Notes: generated by a model not told the origin, from the letters alone. DNA of 64,000 bases from Nigerium massiliense (GCF_000826085.1 NZ_CCYM01000003.1:1201741-1265740), one strand, 5' to 3'. Positions 8,695 through 17,595 are shown, numbered from the stretch's first letter. A program made the numbers and translations.

Positions 8695-9459
8695 TCAGCG
8701 CCCCTGGGCCGCGGCGTCGTCGAGGGCGTCCAGGTCGCGCAGGGCGTAGCGCAGGTGCTCCCACTCCTCCTCGAGGATCACGTGGAGGCACGAACGCACC
8801 GTCTCCGGATACTCGGGGCTCCACGGGTGGCGGCGTTCCTCGTCCAGTCCGGCGTCGTCCACGGACGCCAGGAACTCGCGGACCTGGGCCAGGCGCTCGG
8901 ACCGCACCGCGAGCACCTGCTCGTAGGGCGGGGGCGTGGATGCGAAGAAGGCGAGGTCGACGCCATCGTCCTCCGCACCCGCGCGGGGCTGGCCGAGCGG
9001 GTGGAACGGCTCCTCGGCGCCCTGGATCCCCCGGCTCAGCCAGGCGTCGGTCGCGAAGACGAGGTGGCGCAGGGTCTGGGAGAAGGACCACTCTCCCTCG
9101 ACCGAGACGTCGACTGCGCCGTCCGGGAGCGCCGATGCGCGGTCGGTCGCCTGGCGCCAGGAGGCTTCTACCGCGCCCCAGGCCCCGCGCAGTCCCTCGG
9201 CGTCCTCGGCGCGCCGCTGCGCCCGGCCGGGGAACCGCCGGTTCAGCTCGACCTCCACGAGCGGGGCGACGTCGACGCCGTTGACGATCAGAGACCCCTC
9301 GCCATCGAGCAGCCACGGGGAGTCGAAGTCCGCGCCGTCGAGCATCACGCCGCGCGCCCTGACGTGGGAGAGGTCGGAGTCGATGAACTGAGCCCCCCGC
9401 AGGCTCCTGCCGACAAAGCGGGCACCCTCGAGCTTCAGCGAGTCGGGAACTGCGGACAT
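8695..9459 (-). CDS. Pentapeptide-repeat plus DinB-domain protein
   Basis: 254 residues in two parts. Residues about 8-50 form roughly seven pentapeptide repeats (LEGARF, LRGAQF, SDLSH, VMLDGADF), which fold as a right-handed beta helix. Residues about 90-245 form a DinB-like four-helix bundle, with the helix-1 block SFSQTLRHLVFATDAW and the last block HVILEEEWEHLRYALRDL supplying histidines that in this family bind a metal. DinB proteins of actinobacteria are often thiol transferases that use mycothiol. The fusion may simply place the bundle on a scaffold; its function is unknown. It stands alone between an ATPase fragment and ltrA. Confidence 0.8.
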   Translation of the reverse strand: MSAVPDSLKLEGARFVGRSLRGAQFIDSDLSHVRARGVMLDGADFDSPWLLDGEGSLIVNGVDVAPLVEVELNRRFPGRAQRRAEDAEGLRGAWGAVEASWRQATDRASALPDGAVDVSVEGEWSFSQTLRHLVFATDAWLSRGIQGAEEPFHPLGQPRAGAEDDGVDLAFFASTPPPYEQVLAVRSERLAQVREFLASVDDAGLDEERRHPWSPEYPETVRSCLHVILEEEWEHLRYALRDLDALDDAAAQGR

Positions 9460-9521
9460 GTCTTCGAGGGTGCCAGCCGACCCCTGGATTCATGGTCAGA
9501 CACGCCCTAGGCGTTCCGGCC

Positions 9522-10694
9522 TCAGTGGACTTGGCCGGCGGCGGCGGGGCCGATCCGCGGCCGTCGCACGAGTTCCCACGTCAGGCGCAGGGCGCCGACC
9601 GCGGTGAGAGCCGTCAACACTGACCATGCGGGCATGGTCAGTGCTGGCGGGATGATGAGCAGGGATGCGGCCGCCGTGATGAGGCGGTCCGGCACGAGCT
9701 GATGGTGATCGCGCCATCGGTAGGCGGCATCGGCCGCGTAGAACAGGCCCACCCCGCCACTGAGGGCGATCGCCGGCAGCAGCGGTAAGGGGTCGGACAC
9801 GTGCTCGAGCGCCGCGCTGGCGCCGAAGCCGAAGAAGGCGACCCCGGCGACCAGGGGAAGGTGAAGGTAGCTGTAGGCGTCGCGGGCCAGTCGGGCGCGT
9901 TCGGGCCCGTCGGCGTCTTTGAGGCGTTGCTCGGCGCCGGCGGTCAGACCGAAGTAGGTCCACCACAGCGAGGCGGCGATCAGGACTCCGAGGACGGCGG
10001 CGGCGAGCACGACCGGTTGCTGCAGGTGCTCGCTGGCCCCGGTGCCCAGCCCGACGACGGCTTCACCGAGCGCGATGATGATGATGTTGCCGTGGCGCTC
10101 GACGAAGTAGGAGGGCACCACCCGGAAAACCTCGACTCCGGCGACCAGGGGTCCGCCGAAGTCGATGATGGCTGCACCGATCCAGAGCAGCTCTCGGTAG
10201 GGGGATTGGAAGGCGGCGGCGACGGCGATCAGGACGGGTGCGATGAGCAGGCTCGGGACCAGCCGCAGGAGGCCTGCACGGAGGTGTTCTTCGTCGTGGG
10301 AGGCGGCCACGACGAACAAGACCAGGTGGATGACGCGGATGGTGAGCAGGGCAAGCCCGAAGACGAGGGCTCCGGTGCTGAACGCGGTCGGGAGTGCGCT
10401 TGCGGCCAGCAGCATCGCAGCCATGGCGGCGATGACCAAGCAGCGAAATACCACCCGATTCGTGGTGAAGGTGTTGGTGAGCCACGTGTAGCAGACCCAG
10501 GCCCACCACACCGCCAGCAGGCCGAGCACACCATGACCGAAACCCCGCCACGAAACGTCGTCCCGCACCAGCTCGGTCAGCTGCGCCATCGCCCACACGA
10601 ACACCAGGTCGAAGAACAGCTCTAGGTCGCCCACCGACCCGCTGCCGATGTCCCGCGCGCCGGACTCGCTGCCCGGCTCAGAGTTCTCTGACAT
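9522..10694 (-). CDS. ltrA: Low temperature requirement protein A (LtrA) family membrane protein
   Basis: 390 residues with about ten or eleven hydrophobic helices. The N-terminal family block VGDLELFFDLVFVWAMAQLT and the central block SYFVERHGNIIIIALGEAVV are diagnostic of LtrA. The family was named from a Listeria mutant unable to grow in the cold, but its transport function is not established. I chose ATG 10694 because the gggg ribosome binding site touches the alternative ATG at 10706 and would be too close. It is followed on the same strand by nothing related; the aldo/keto reductase upstream is a separate unit. Confidence 0.88.
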   Translation of the reverse strand: MSENSEPGSESGARDIGSGSVGDLELFFDLVFVWAMAQLTELVRDDVSWRGFGHGVLGLLAVWWAWVCYTWLTNTFTTNRVVFRCLVIAAMAAMLLAASALPTAFSTGALVFGLALLTIRVIHLVLFVVAASHDEEHLRAGLLRLVPSLLIAPVLIAVAAAFQSPYRELLWIGAAIIDFGGPLVAGVEVFRVVPSYFVERHGNIIIIALGEAVVGLGTGASEHLQQPVVLAAAVLGVLIAASLWWTYFGLTAGAEQRLKDADGPERARLARDAYSYLHLPLVAGVAFFGFGASAALEHVSDPLPLLPAIALSGGVGLFYAADAAYRWRDHHQLVPDRLITAAASLLIIPPALTMPAWSVLTALTAVGALRLTWELVRRPRIGPAAAGQVH

Positions 10695-10803
10695 CCGCGA
10701 AATCATCCCCTTTCAAGCCCGGCAACTCCCACCCCTCACCGACGGTGCTGCCGCGCTGTCCGGAGCGCTGCCCGGAACGACCGGGCTGCGCCCTGGGGCA
10801 GGG

Positions 10804-11637
10804 TCACAGCATTTCCAGTGGTCGCGGTCCGCTCGGGGGCGGGAACGCACGGTCCAGAGCATCCAGGTCTTCGCGGGTCAGCTCCACGTCCAGTGCTGTG
10901 GCGTTGTCTCGCACGTGCTGCGGGCTGCTCGCCTTGGGGATCGTACAGAGCGAGTCGCGGCGCAGCACCCAGGCGAGGGCCGCCGCCGCGGGGCTGACGC
11001 TGTGACGGACCGCGACGTCGTTCAGCGTCGTGTCGTGAAGGATGCGGCCCTGCTCGATCGGCGAGTACGCCATGACCGGCAGCTGGTGGTCGGCGCACCA
11101 CGGCAGGAGGTCGTACTCCGGTCCTCGCCGCGACAGGTTGTACAGCACCTGATCCGTGGCCAGCCCGCTGCTGCCCGGCACGTCCTGCAGGTCGGCGAGG
11201 GCCTGGTGGTCGAAGTTGCTGACGCCCCAGTATCGGATTTTCCCGTCCTCGACGAGCTGTTGGAAGGTTGAGACGGTGTCCTGCAGCGGGTACCTGCCCT
11301 GCCAGTGCAGCAGGTAGAGGTCGATCCGATCGGTGCCCAGGCGTTTCAGGCTGCGTTCGCAGGCCGCGATCGTGCCGGAACGGGAGGCGTGGGACGGCAT
11401 GACCTTGCTGACCACGAACGCCTCGTCGCGGCGACCCGCCAATGCTTCACCGACCACCTCCTCCGCGCCGCCGTCGGCGTACATCTCGGCGGTGTCGACC
11501 AGCGTCATGCCCAGCTCGAGGCCGGCGTGCAGCGCGGCGACCTCGTCGCCGCGGCGGCCGGGGTCCTCACCCCAGCCCCAGGTGCCCTGGCCCAGCACAG
11601 CGATGGACTCCCCGCTCGGCAGCGTTATCCGTCGCAT
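10804..11637 (-). CDS. Aldo/keto reductase
   Basis: 277 residues, a complete (beta/alpha)8 NADPH-dependent reductase. The catalytic tetrad is visible: Asp and Tyr in TLVDTAEMYADG, Lys in FVVSKVMP and His in LYLLHWQG. The cofactor-phosphate block CTIPKASSPQHVRDN is near the C-terminus. The start has a good Shine-Dalgarno (aaggaag). It reduces aldehydes or ketones, but the substrate cannot be told from sequence, and no pathway partner is adjacent. Confidence 0.92.
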   Translation of the reverse strand: MRRITLPSGESIAVLGQGTWGWGEDPGRRGDEVAALHAGLELGMTLVDTAEMYADGGAEEVVGEALAGRRDEAFVVSKVMPSHASRSGTIAACERSLKRLGTDRIDLYLLHWQGRYPLQDTVSTFQQLVEDGKIRYWGVSNFDHQALADLQDVPGSSGLATDQVLYNLSRRGPEYDLLPWCADHQLPVMAYSPIEQGRILHDTTLNDVAVRHSVSPAAAALAWVLRRDSLCTIPKASSPQHVRDNATALDVELTREDLDALDRAFPPPSGPRPLEML

Positions 11638-12061
11638 CCGCGATCACTTCCTTCTGGTTGTCCTGAGGTGGGACGTGGGCTGAGATCCTTGAAGGGCCGG
11701 CGCGTCCTCGACCGGTGCTGGTTTAGAGGAGGGTGGCGGGTACCGAGGTGCCGGGTGTCGAGCTGGTAGTCAGCCCCGTCTGCGCCATGTGGCGTACCGG
11801 GCTGCTCACGAGCAGTTTCCGGCGCCGGTGGGTTGGACATTACCACCACGGTGGAACACAAGGCAGAGGTCATCGTGTGAGCGGCTGGTGGTCAGGTTCC
11901 CGTCTCGGGCCGCCTCTTGGTCTCTTGGTCTGCCACGTTCACGCCGGCGTTGCGCAGGTCGGTGCTGATGCTGGGGAATTGCTGATGCTGGGGAATGAGG
12001 TCAGGGTCCAGCCGGTCACGAGACGTCTTGGCCCTGCCCGGACTGCCCGACCACCCCGCCT
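11638..12061. other. Gene-poor stretch with a possible PfpI/DJ-1 scrap
   Basis: No intact gene is seen. On the minus strand at about 11892-11972 the peptide SISTDLRNAGVNVADQE resembles the C-terminal block of PfpI/DJ-1 proteins (usually SIxxDLxNAGAxVxDxE), but it is only 17 residues long and lacks the rest of the domain. A 17-bp near-exact direct repeat (tgctgatgctggggaat) lies at about 11966-11999. The stretch begins a run of decayed genes. Confidence 0.3.
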
Positions 12062-12312
12062 TACGCCCCCGCTCGCCAGTACTGGCCGCGGCCCCACGCG
12101 ATGCTCGGCGGGCCGCAGACCTCGTTCCTGCTGCCCGCGCCAACCGAACCCGGCGGCTACCTGCGCGTCATGGCTCTGGGCATGCCTCAAGACGCTCCCC
12201 GCCACCTGAGCCTGGTCGTCGTGCTCTCACCTGCGAGGACCTGCACGGGCTAGCCCACCGCGAGCTCGAGGTTCTTGGCCTGCTGATCGCCTGTCGAGAG
12301 GCATCGAACATT
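12062..12312 (+). pseudogene. Remnant of a LuxR-family regulator
   Basis: In one frame the peptide MLGGPQTSFLLPAPTEPGGYLRV...HLSLVVVLSP matches the segment before the HTH in a group of actinobacterial LuxR regulators. After a frameshift near 12233 the next frame gives EDLHGLAHRELEVLGLLI, the start of the LuxR helix-turn-helix. Homology is lost after about 12312, so the recognition helix is missing. No start codon or N-terminal part can be found. It is a decayed fragment on the strand opposite the neighbouring acetyltransferase pseudogene. Confidence 0.5.
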
Positions 12313-12407
12313 TCGCAGGACACGGGGCGAACTCTTCGCCGAACCGGATGATCAGCGGGGTCTGCGAAGAATAGTCCTCGCCCGCTGGCGGGTGCCGTCG
12401 TCGCAGG

Positions 12408-13346
12408 TCAGTGCATCTGGGACGGCTCCAGGTCGATGCGCACCTCGACCAGCTTGTAACCGGCCCGGTCGAACGCCGCCGCCATCGGGGTATTGACCGC
12501 ATCTGTGGTCGCGGTAATTCGTCGAGCTCCATCCCCGATATGGAATCGGGTGATGTACTCAAGGATCTCGTCTACGTAACCGTGGCCGCGGTGCTGTGCT
12601 GGCACGGCTAGGTACCCCACGTTTCGGTTGGTCGGGGTGGCGGAGGGGATAGCCAGCCCGACGATCTCGCCATCGTGAGTCTGTGCGACGCGCCACCACG
12701 AACGTTCTCCTGGGCAGGAGAGGTAGTAAGCGACCTCGTCACGGGCCAGGTCCGCGGCGGTGGTCTGCTCCAACTCGCGTGCCGTCATCACGTCCAGTGA
12801 TCCCGCCGCGGCATCAGCGAACAGCCGCGTGAACACCTCGTTGCTCGCCGGAGTGAACCGCGTCGGGCTGGGTCGGGGGGCACCATTCCGCCCTCATCCA
12901 ATTAGAACTGCCGTCGCTCATTCGCGCGGCCCAGTCCGTTGGCGATCGCGACCTGCATCTTGAGCTGGACGTATTCCGCGACCTCTGGCCGGTCTCTGTA
13001 CCCGACCGGCACCCGGAGGGTGTGGGGCAGCAGAGCGTGCCCATTCGTGCTTCCACGAGGACGCGGCCGTGCGTGAGTAGTCCGGAGGGAACCCGGGTCG
13101 GCTCTGGGGCACCAGGCGCGACATCCCAGATGTCGAGCGCAATGGGTTCATGGGTATCACGCCCCCACCACATGGCCGCCCGATCAAGTCGCCATCATCG
13201 CTGGTGGCGATGCATGACCACTCGGGTTTCAATCGACCGGCCTCGATCTCGGTGAGGATCGCATCGTTCGATAGACCGGTAGCGGTATGGGATGGCAGGG
13301 CGGCTGTTGCGCGAAGTTCCGCCATCGAGGGGCGGTAAAAGTCCAT
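12408..13346 (-). pseudogene. Tandem-domain GNAT acetyltransferase, decayed
   Basis: Pieces in three frames give one protein of about 310 residues. The N-terminal GNAT half starts at ATG 13346 (MDFYRPSMAELRATAALP, EWSCIATSDDGDLIGR) and continues in a second frame (MWWGRDTHEPIALDIWDV, LLTHGRVLVEARMGT) and a third (LRVPVGYRDRPEVAEYVQLK). There is then a TAA at about 12898 and another frame change. The C-terminal half follows, with SCPGERSWWRVAQT, NVGYLAVPAQHRGHGYVDEI (acetyl-CoA loop Q/RxxGxG/Y) and NTPMAAAFDRAGYK. At least three frameshifts and one stop make decay more likely than error. The C-terminal catalytic half is open from 12893 to 12408 and could still be translated. Confidence 0.7.
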
Positions 13347-13520
13347 GGAGCTCGCGATGCGCTACAAATCCAAGGCTGCCTAGTTGCGGTGGTGGATAAG
13401 AGCGCAGGTGCGCTCATCCCACTGTCAACGGCACAAGTCCTCCGCTCGGTGTGCAGCATATTCGCGCGTTTGTCGCGACGCAGCGAAGATTGCACACCCA
13501 GGGCGGTCACTGCGGGGCGC

Positions 13521-13655
13521 CTACGGGCTGAGTCCGTAGGCGGTCCACCGGCGAGCGAGAACCTGCTCCCGCAGGATGTCTGCATGGCCACAGTGCTGAG
13601 CGTGCTCCCTGAGCACATGGAGCTGGATTCACCGCAGGCCCAGCGGCATCGAGAC
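13521..13655 (-). pseudogene. Possible DinB/DUF664 C-terminal remnant
   Basis: A short minus-strand stretch reads PLGLR-stop-IQLHVLREHAQHCGHADILREQ. This resembles the final helix of DUF664/DinB thiol-transferase-like proteins (usually LRWVLxHMIEEYARHxGHADLLRE), with a TGA where Trp is expected. It joins directly to the truncated methyltransferase in the same frame. Only about 35 residues remain. The match is by eye and weak. Confidence 0.35.
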
Positions 13656-14547
13656 TACTGAGCCACGGATATCTTTGGGGCGACCCAATGGACTGAACTC
13701 CTCGACGTTTCGGCAATAGGCGGGGAGGTAATCATGTCCAATGACAGCTTGCTTCGCAAGCCCACCCCCCCTTGAACCCACGACGATGAATCCAGCGATG
13801 AAATTCTGCTCGCCGAAGATTTGGTCACAGAGGATCTTAAGGTTGGCCTGCTCGTTATCATCGATACTTATGAAGATGACGCCATCCTACGCAAGTAGTT
13901 CCTTCGCGAGCTCCAGTCGTGGATACATAAATGTGAGCCACGCTAAGTGCGATGACCTGCCTTGGAGTCCTAGCACCCTCTCGGCTTCATCCTCGCCAAG
14001 AACCACCCTCTCGACCAGATCCTTTGGCGTGAAGCCGAAGTCGTCGGCATAGACGAAGCCATCGGGCCCCGTGTTGTACGGCGGATCGATGTCGATGCAC
14101 TTGACCTTGCCCGCGTACGACCCCACCAGATGCTTGAGTGCATCGAGGTTATCCCCCGACGATTTACAGGTTCTCGGAATCCGCGTTTACGGCCGAAGCA
14201 TTGTGTTCGACATCGGGAACCACCACCGTCTGGGTCCTAGTCGAGGCCAGGTACTTGGCGTACGACTTCCCCAAGAACTTGAGCTCGTAGCCTTCGCGCG
14301 TCATCGACACGTCCGCGGAACTCAGCGCCTCTTGTAGGCGATCGAGCCTGAACTCGCCGTCCTTGTCGAAGTACTCCGGCAACGCCGCGCGGAGGTGTTC
14401 TAGCTCGAAATCGTTCGGTTTCGTCGTCTCGTTCGCGTCGTGGGCGTCCCTGATCACTTCTTGCCCCCAGACGTAAGCCCTGTCCTGAACTCGACCGCGT
14501 TTCGTAGCGGATTGCAGTCTGCGTAGCACCTCAGCATTGGGCGGCAC
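13640..14547 (-). pseudogene. Type III restriction-modification methyltransferase (Mod), broken
   Basis: The N-terminal part (LEHLRAALPEYFDKDGEFRL, EGYELKFLGKSYAKYLAS) ends at a TAA (14164-14166). After a frame change comes SGDNLDALKHLVGSYAGKVK followed by motif IV, DIDPPYNTG, the catalytic motif of beta-class N6-adenine methyltransferases. A TAG then lies at 13884-13886 (LLA-stop-DGVIFISIDDNEQANLK), and the frame goes on through GEQNFIAGFIV before homology ends near 13660. The FxGxG S-adenosylmethionine motif and target-recognition part are absent, and no Res subunit is nearby. With two stops, a frameshift and truncation this is a dead gene. It was probably part of a restriction-modification system on the mobile region. 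Confidence 0.75.
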
Positions 14548-14766
14548 GGAGCGCTCAGGCTTGCTACTGCGTGGCGATGAGGAATACCATTGGCATTGAG
14601 GTGGACGTTGTACGCGCCTGCCGACCGGATCGCCCGCCTACAAGGGTGAATCGAACTCTTCCCGGCTCCCGGGTCGAGAGCCCAGCATGACGGACTGGGA
14701 AGTCCCCGCAGCGGACCACGGAAACTGCGGTGCGGCGAACAACTTCGTACGAAGGTTCGCTTCACC

Positions 14767-15042
14767 ATGCCCGATTCAGGGTTCCTCACCCTCCAGGAAG
14801 CCGTTGCCGACGGCTATGCCGCGTACTCCACGCTGCGCAAGTACATCGCCCAGGGCAAGCTACCCGCCGTCAAGATGGGCGCTCGCATCAAGGTGCGTCG
14901 GCGAGACCTCGACGCCCTGCTGACTCCGGCACGTCCCACCGACGACGCGGTCGACGTCGCTATCGCCCGGATGCTGGCCGTCGCTCCCCCGCTGAGCACC
15001 GAGCAGATTCACAAGCTCCGCGACGTCCTGGCTGGAGCGTGA
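14767..15042 (+). CDS. Excisionase-family helix-turn-helix protein
   Basis: 91 residues. Residues 5-50 form a MerR/Xis-like winged helix: FLTLQEAVADGYAAYSTLRK, then YIAQGKLPAVKMGARIKVRR, the usual two blocks of excisionase-type DNA-binding domains. The stop is 4 bases before the start of the helicase gene, so the two are co-transcribed. In integrated elements such proteins direct excision or regulate the replication gene next to them. No integrase survives in the window, so a regulatory role is as likely as excision. Confidence 0.8.
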   Translation: MPDSGFLTLQEAVADGYAAYSTLRKYIAQGKLPAVKMGARIKVRRRDLDALLTPARPTDDAVDVAIARMLAVAPPLSTEQIHKLRDVLAGA

Positions 15043-15046
15043 TCTC

Positions 15047-16633
15047 ATGAGTGCAGAAGAAAGCCGCCCCGACGTGCAGGCCGAGGCGGCGGTCAGCCAA
15101 GATCTTGTCCCTGCTCAGGACACCTTCAATGCTACCAGTTCGGTGCCGCCCCCGGGAGCTGTGCCCCCTCGTGGCAGCGGACCGGACCCGCGTGCGGTCG
15201 CCCTCCGAGCTTTCGGAGCCCAGCACCAGGAGCACGCATGGATCGCGATGGAGTTCGCGGCCGACCAGATCGACCGACTGATCCATGTCGCCGGTGCGGG
15301 CTGGTTCTACTGGGACGACCGCCGCTGGGCGCCCGATGCCAAGGACAAGCGGGCGACGCGGGCTGTGCTGAAGACCGTGCGGCGGCTCTCGCCCGATGCG
15401 CTCGGGGACAAGGCTCAGACGCGCGCTCTGCTGTCGGTGCAGAAGGCCAACGGCGTCAAGAGCGTGCTGACGCTGGGCGCTGCCATGCCTGGCATCGCCG
15501 TGGGGATCGACGAGCTCGACGCCGATCCGTACTCGCTGAACTGCGCCAACGGCATCCTGGACCTGCGCTCCGGCGAGCTGCGTCCGCACGACCCCGGCGA
15601 GTTCCACACCAAGGTGACGCGCGCTGCTTACGACCCCACCGCCGTCTCTGAGGTCTGGCAGAAGTACCTGGACACCTCACTGCCCGACGTGGAGGTGCGC
15701 GACTTCCTGATGCGCTACCTCGGCCTGGGGCTCGTGGGTGAGGTGCTGGAGCACAAGCTCGTGTTCGCCACCGGCGCCGGCCGGAACGGCAAGGGCGTCC
15801 TGTACGAGTGCGTCATGCACGCGATGGGCGACTACGCCACCACGGGCGCCGAGGGGCTGCTCGAGCGGGCGAAGTCCAACGCCAACGGGCCGAGCCCTTC
15901 CCTGGCCGACCTCCGCGGCGTGCGGCTGGCGGTGCTGTCGGAGACCGAGGAGGGCGCGCGGTTCGCGCCGGCGCTGATGAAGCGCCTGACCGGCGGCGAT
16001 CCGATCAAGGCCCGGTTCCTGCACGAGAACTTCTTCGAGTTCACGCCGAGCCACTCGTTGCTCTACGTCTCGAACTTCCTGCCCAAGCTGCCGCCGGACG
16101 ACCCCGCCGTGTGGGAGCGGGCGCTGGTCGCCAAGTTCGACGTGGTCATCCCGAAGGAGGACCGCGACCCGGAGCTGAAGCAGAAGATCCAGGCCAATCC
16201 TGAGGCCGTCCTGGCGCTCCTCGTTGCCGGGCTGCGCGAATACTGGGAGCGCGGTCTCGACGAGCCCGAGGCCGTCAGGGTGGCCACCACCGAGTACGCC
16301 CAGTCGCAGGACGATGTGCTGCGCTTCGTCGAGGAGGAGTGCGAGGAGGTCTCCACCGGCGGCGACACCACCAGCGAGCTGTTCAGCCGTTACGAGGGGT
16401 GGGCGTCGGCCGAGGGCGTGCACTCCGACCAGATGCTTGGCCGCAAGAAGTTCGGCGAGGCCCTGGACCGCCTGGGCTTCGGCGTCGTCAAGACGAACCG
16501 CGGTGCGGTGCGCAAGGGCTTGGCGTGGGTGGATCCGCGCGACCGCCTCACGCCGCAGCAGGCCCAGCAGATGGCGGCCAACGTGACCCCGCTCCGCACG
16601 GACACCTACGCTCCGATCGAGTACAACGGCTGA
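15047..16633 (+). CDS. D5/P4-type phage or plasmid replication helicase (primase C-terminal family)
   Basis: 528 residues. After a Pro/Ala-rich N-terminal 50 residues comes the D5_N domain (WFYWDDRRWAPDAKDKRATR, NCANGILDLRSGEL). A superfamily-3 helicase follows with Walker A FATGAGRNGKGVLYECVMHA at about residues 242-261, Walker B-like LADLRGVRLAVLSETEEGAR and a sensor block HSLLYVSNFLPKLPPDD. A C-terminal winged-helix-like part follows (FGEALDRLGFGVVK). No archaeo-eukaryotic primase domain is present, so priming must come from elsewhere. Such proteins replicate satellite-like integrated islands and plasmids. It is immediately downstream of the excisionase-like gene and 38 bases before the iteron region, as expected for a Rep gene next to its origin. 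Confidence 0.9.
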   Translation: MSAEESRPDVQAEAAVSQDLVPAQDTFNATSSVPPPGAVPPRGSGPDPRAVALRAFGAQHQEHAWIAMEFAADQIDRLIHVAGAGWFYWDDRRWAPDAKDKRATRAVLKTVRRLSPDALGDKAQTRALLSVQKANGVKSVLTLGAAMPGIAVGIDELDADPYSLNCANGILDLRSGELRPHDPGEFHTKVTRAAYDPTAVSEVWQKYLDTSLPDVEVRDFLMRYLGLGLVGEVLEHKLVFATGAGRNGKGVLYECVMHAMGDYATTGAEGLLERAKSNANGPSPSLADLRGVRLAVLSETEEGARFAPALMKRLTGGDPIKARFLHENFFEFTPSHSLLYVSNFLPKLPPDDPAVWERALVAKFDVVIPKEDRDPELKQKIQANPEAVLALLVAGLREYWERGLDEPEAVRVATTEYAQSQDDVLRFVEEECEEVSTGGDTTSELFSRYEGWASAEGVHSDQMLGRKKFGEALDRLGFGVVKTNRGAVRKGLAWVDPRDRLTPQQAQQMAANVTPLRTDTYAPIEYNG

Positions 16634-16670
16634 CACCCAGCTCTTGACGACGACTAGGGGTTTTACAGAA

Positions 16671-16761
16671 GGAGTGACGTTTGTGACGTTTCAGTCCCTA
16701 ACTTCCTCACGCGCGCGCGTCGGTAGCGACTTTAGGTTCTAAACGTCACAAACGTCACTCC
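16671..16761. repeat. Iteron-like inverted repeat, candidate origin
   Basis: The 9-mer gtgacgttt occurs twice in tandem (16674-16691). Its complement aaacgtcac occurs twice in tandem at 16741-16758. Together with flanking bases they form a perfect 21-bp inverted repeat (16671-16691 against 16741-16761) around a 49-bp centre containing gcgcgcgcg and an A/T-rich tttaggttct. The position right after a replicative helicase gene suggests an origin or a helicase/regulator binding site. A very large terminator hairpin is the alternative. Confidence 0.6.
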
Positions 16762-16905
16762 CAACCTCCGAAGCCCTCCCTGACCGTGCTCCTGCGGGGA
16801 TGGTGAGTGGACCTTGGGACGCTCGGGGGCCCGCCGGGCCCCCGAGCCCCCTCCCCGGTCGCTCGCTGCGCTCGTTCCCTCTCTGAAGAGCACGCAGCAG
16901 GGGCG

Positions 16906-17595
16906 GTGGATGGGTGGTGCTGCACCTGGCAGCCAGACCTCGAAGCGCACCCCTGCGGCTTCGTCGAGGACGGCCTGCGCATGACCGTCATCGACCTGCG
17001 GACCAAGGACGTGCCGAACCTGGAGACGATCGGCGACGGTGTCGTCATGCTCGGCGGTCGCATGGATGCACTCGCCGAAGACCGCCACCCGTGGCTCCCG
17101 CGCGTCAAGGACCTCCTGGCCGACGCGCAGGGCATGGACGTCCCCGTGCTGGGGATCTGCCTCGGCCACCAGGTGCTCGCCGATGCCCTGGGCGGCGAGG
17201 TCACCGTCGCCGACCCGCGGGGCCTCGAGGAGGGGCCGGTCCGCCTGGAGTGGACCGCCGACGCGGCCGACGATCCCGTCCTCGGCGGCATGGTGGCGCT
17301 GGGCGACGGCCCGGTGCGGATGTCCCACTACGACGCGGTCACTCGCCTGCCGGAGGGTGCGGTCGAGCTGGCGCGCAGCGAGGCGTACGGCAACCAGGCG
17401 TTCCGGCTCGGCTCGGCGCTCGGCGTGCAGTTCCATCCCGAAGCCTCGCCGGAGCTCATGCAGCACTGGTGGCACGTGAAGCACGGCGGCTGGAACACGG
17501 CGATGCTGGACCGCATGCGCCAGGTCGATGACGAGCTCGCGCGCTCGTGCCGGACGGTGGCCGAGGGCTTCGCCCGCCAGGTGTACGCAGGCTGA
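16906..17595 (+). CDS. Class I glutamine amidotransferase-like protein
   Basis: 229 residues from the GTG at 16906; the family is usually about 230. The type 1 glutamine amidotransferase triad is present: nucleophile Cys in VLGICLGHQ, and His and Glu in VQFHPEASPE. The N-terminal block is QPDLEAHPCGFVEDG. Stand-alone members of this type are often annotated as GMP-synthase-like or gamma-glutamyl hydrolase-like proteins, and the partner synthase is unknown. The start is uncertain: the gene begins about 145 bases after the iteron region, so the island may have replaced its original promoter and first codons. An in-frame upstream extension to 16807 looks non-native (Gly/Pro-rich). Confidence 0.75.
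   Translation: MDGWCCTWQPDLEAHPCGFVEDGLRMTVIDLRTKDVPNLETIGDGVVMLGGRMDALAEDRHPWLPRVKDLLADAQGMDVPVLGICLGHQVLADALGGEVTVADPRGLEEGPVRLEWTADAADDPVLGGMVALGDGPVRMSHYDAVTRLPEGAVELARSEAYGNQAFRLGSALGVQFHPEASPELMQHWWHVKHGGWNTAMLDRMRQVDDELARSCRTVAEGFARQVYAG

Noticed and set aside
14640..14710. A tRNA-like stretch on the minus strand, with an anticodon-arm-like CTGGG-CTCTCGA-CCCGG and GTTCGATTC
   Set aside because: The T stem does not pair, no D arm fits and no acceptor stem can be formed, so it is chance or a degenerate attachment remnant.
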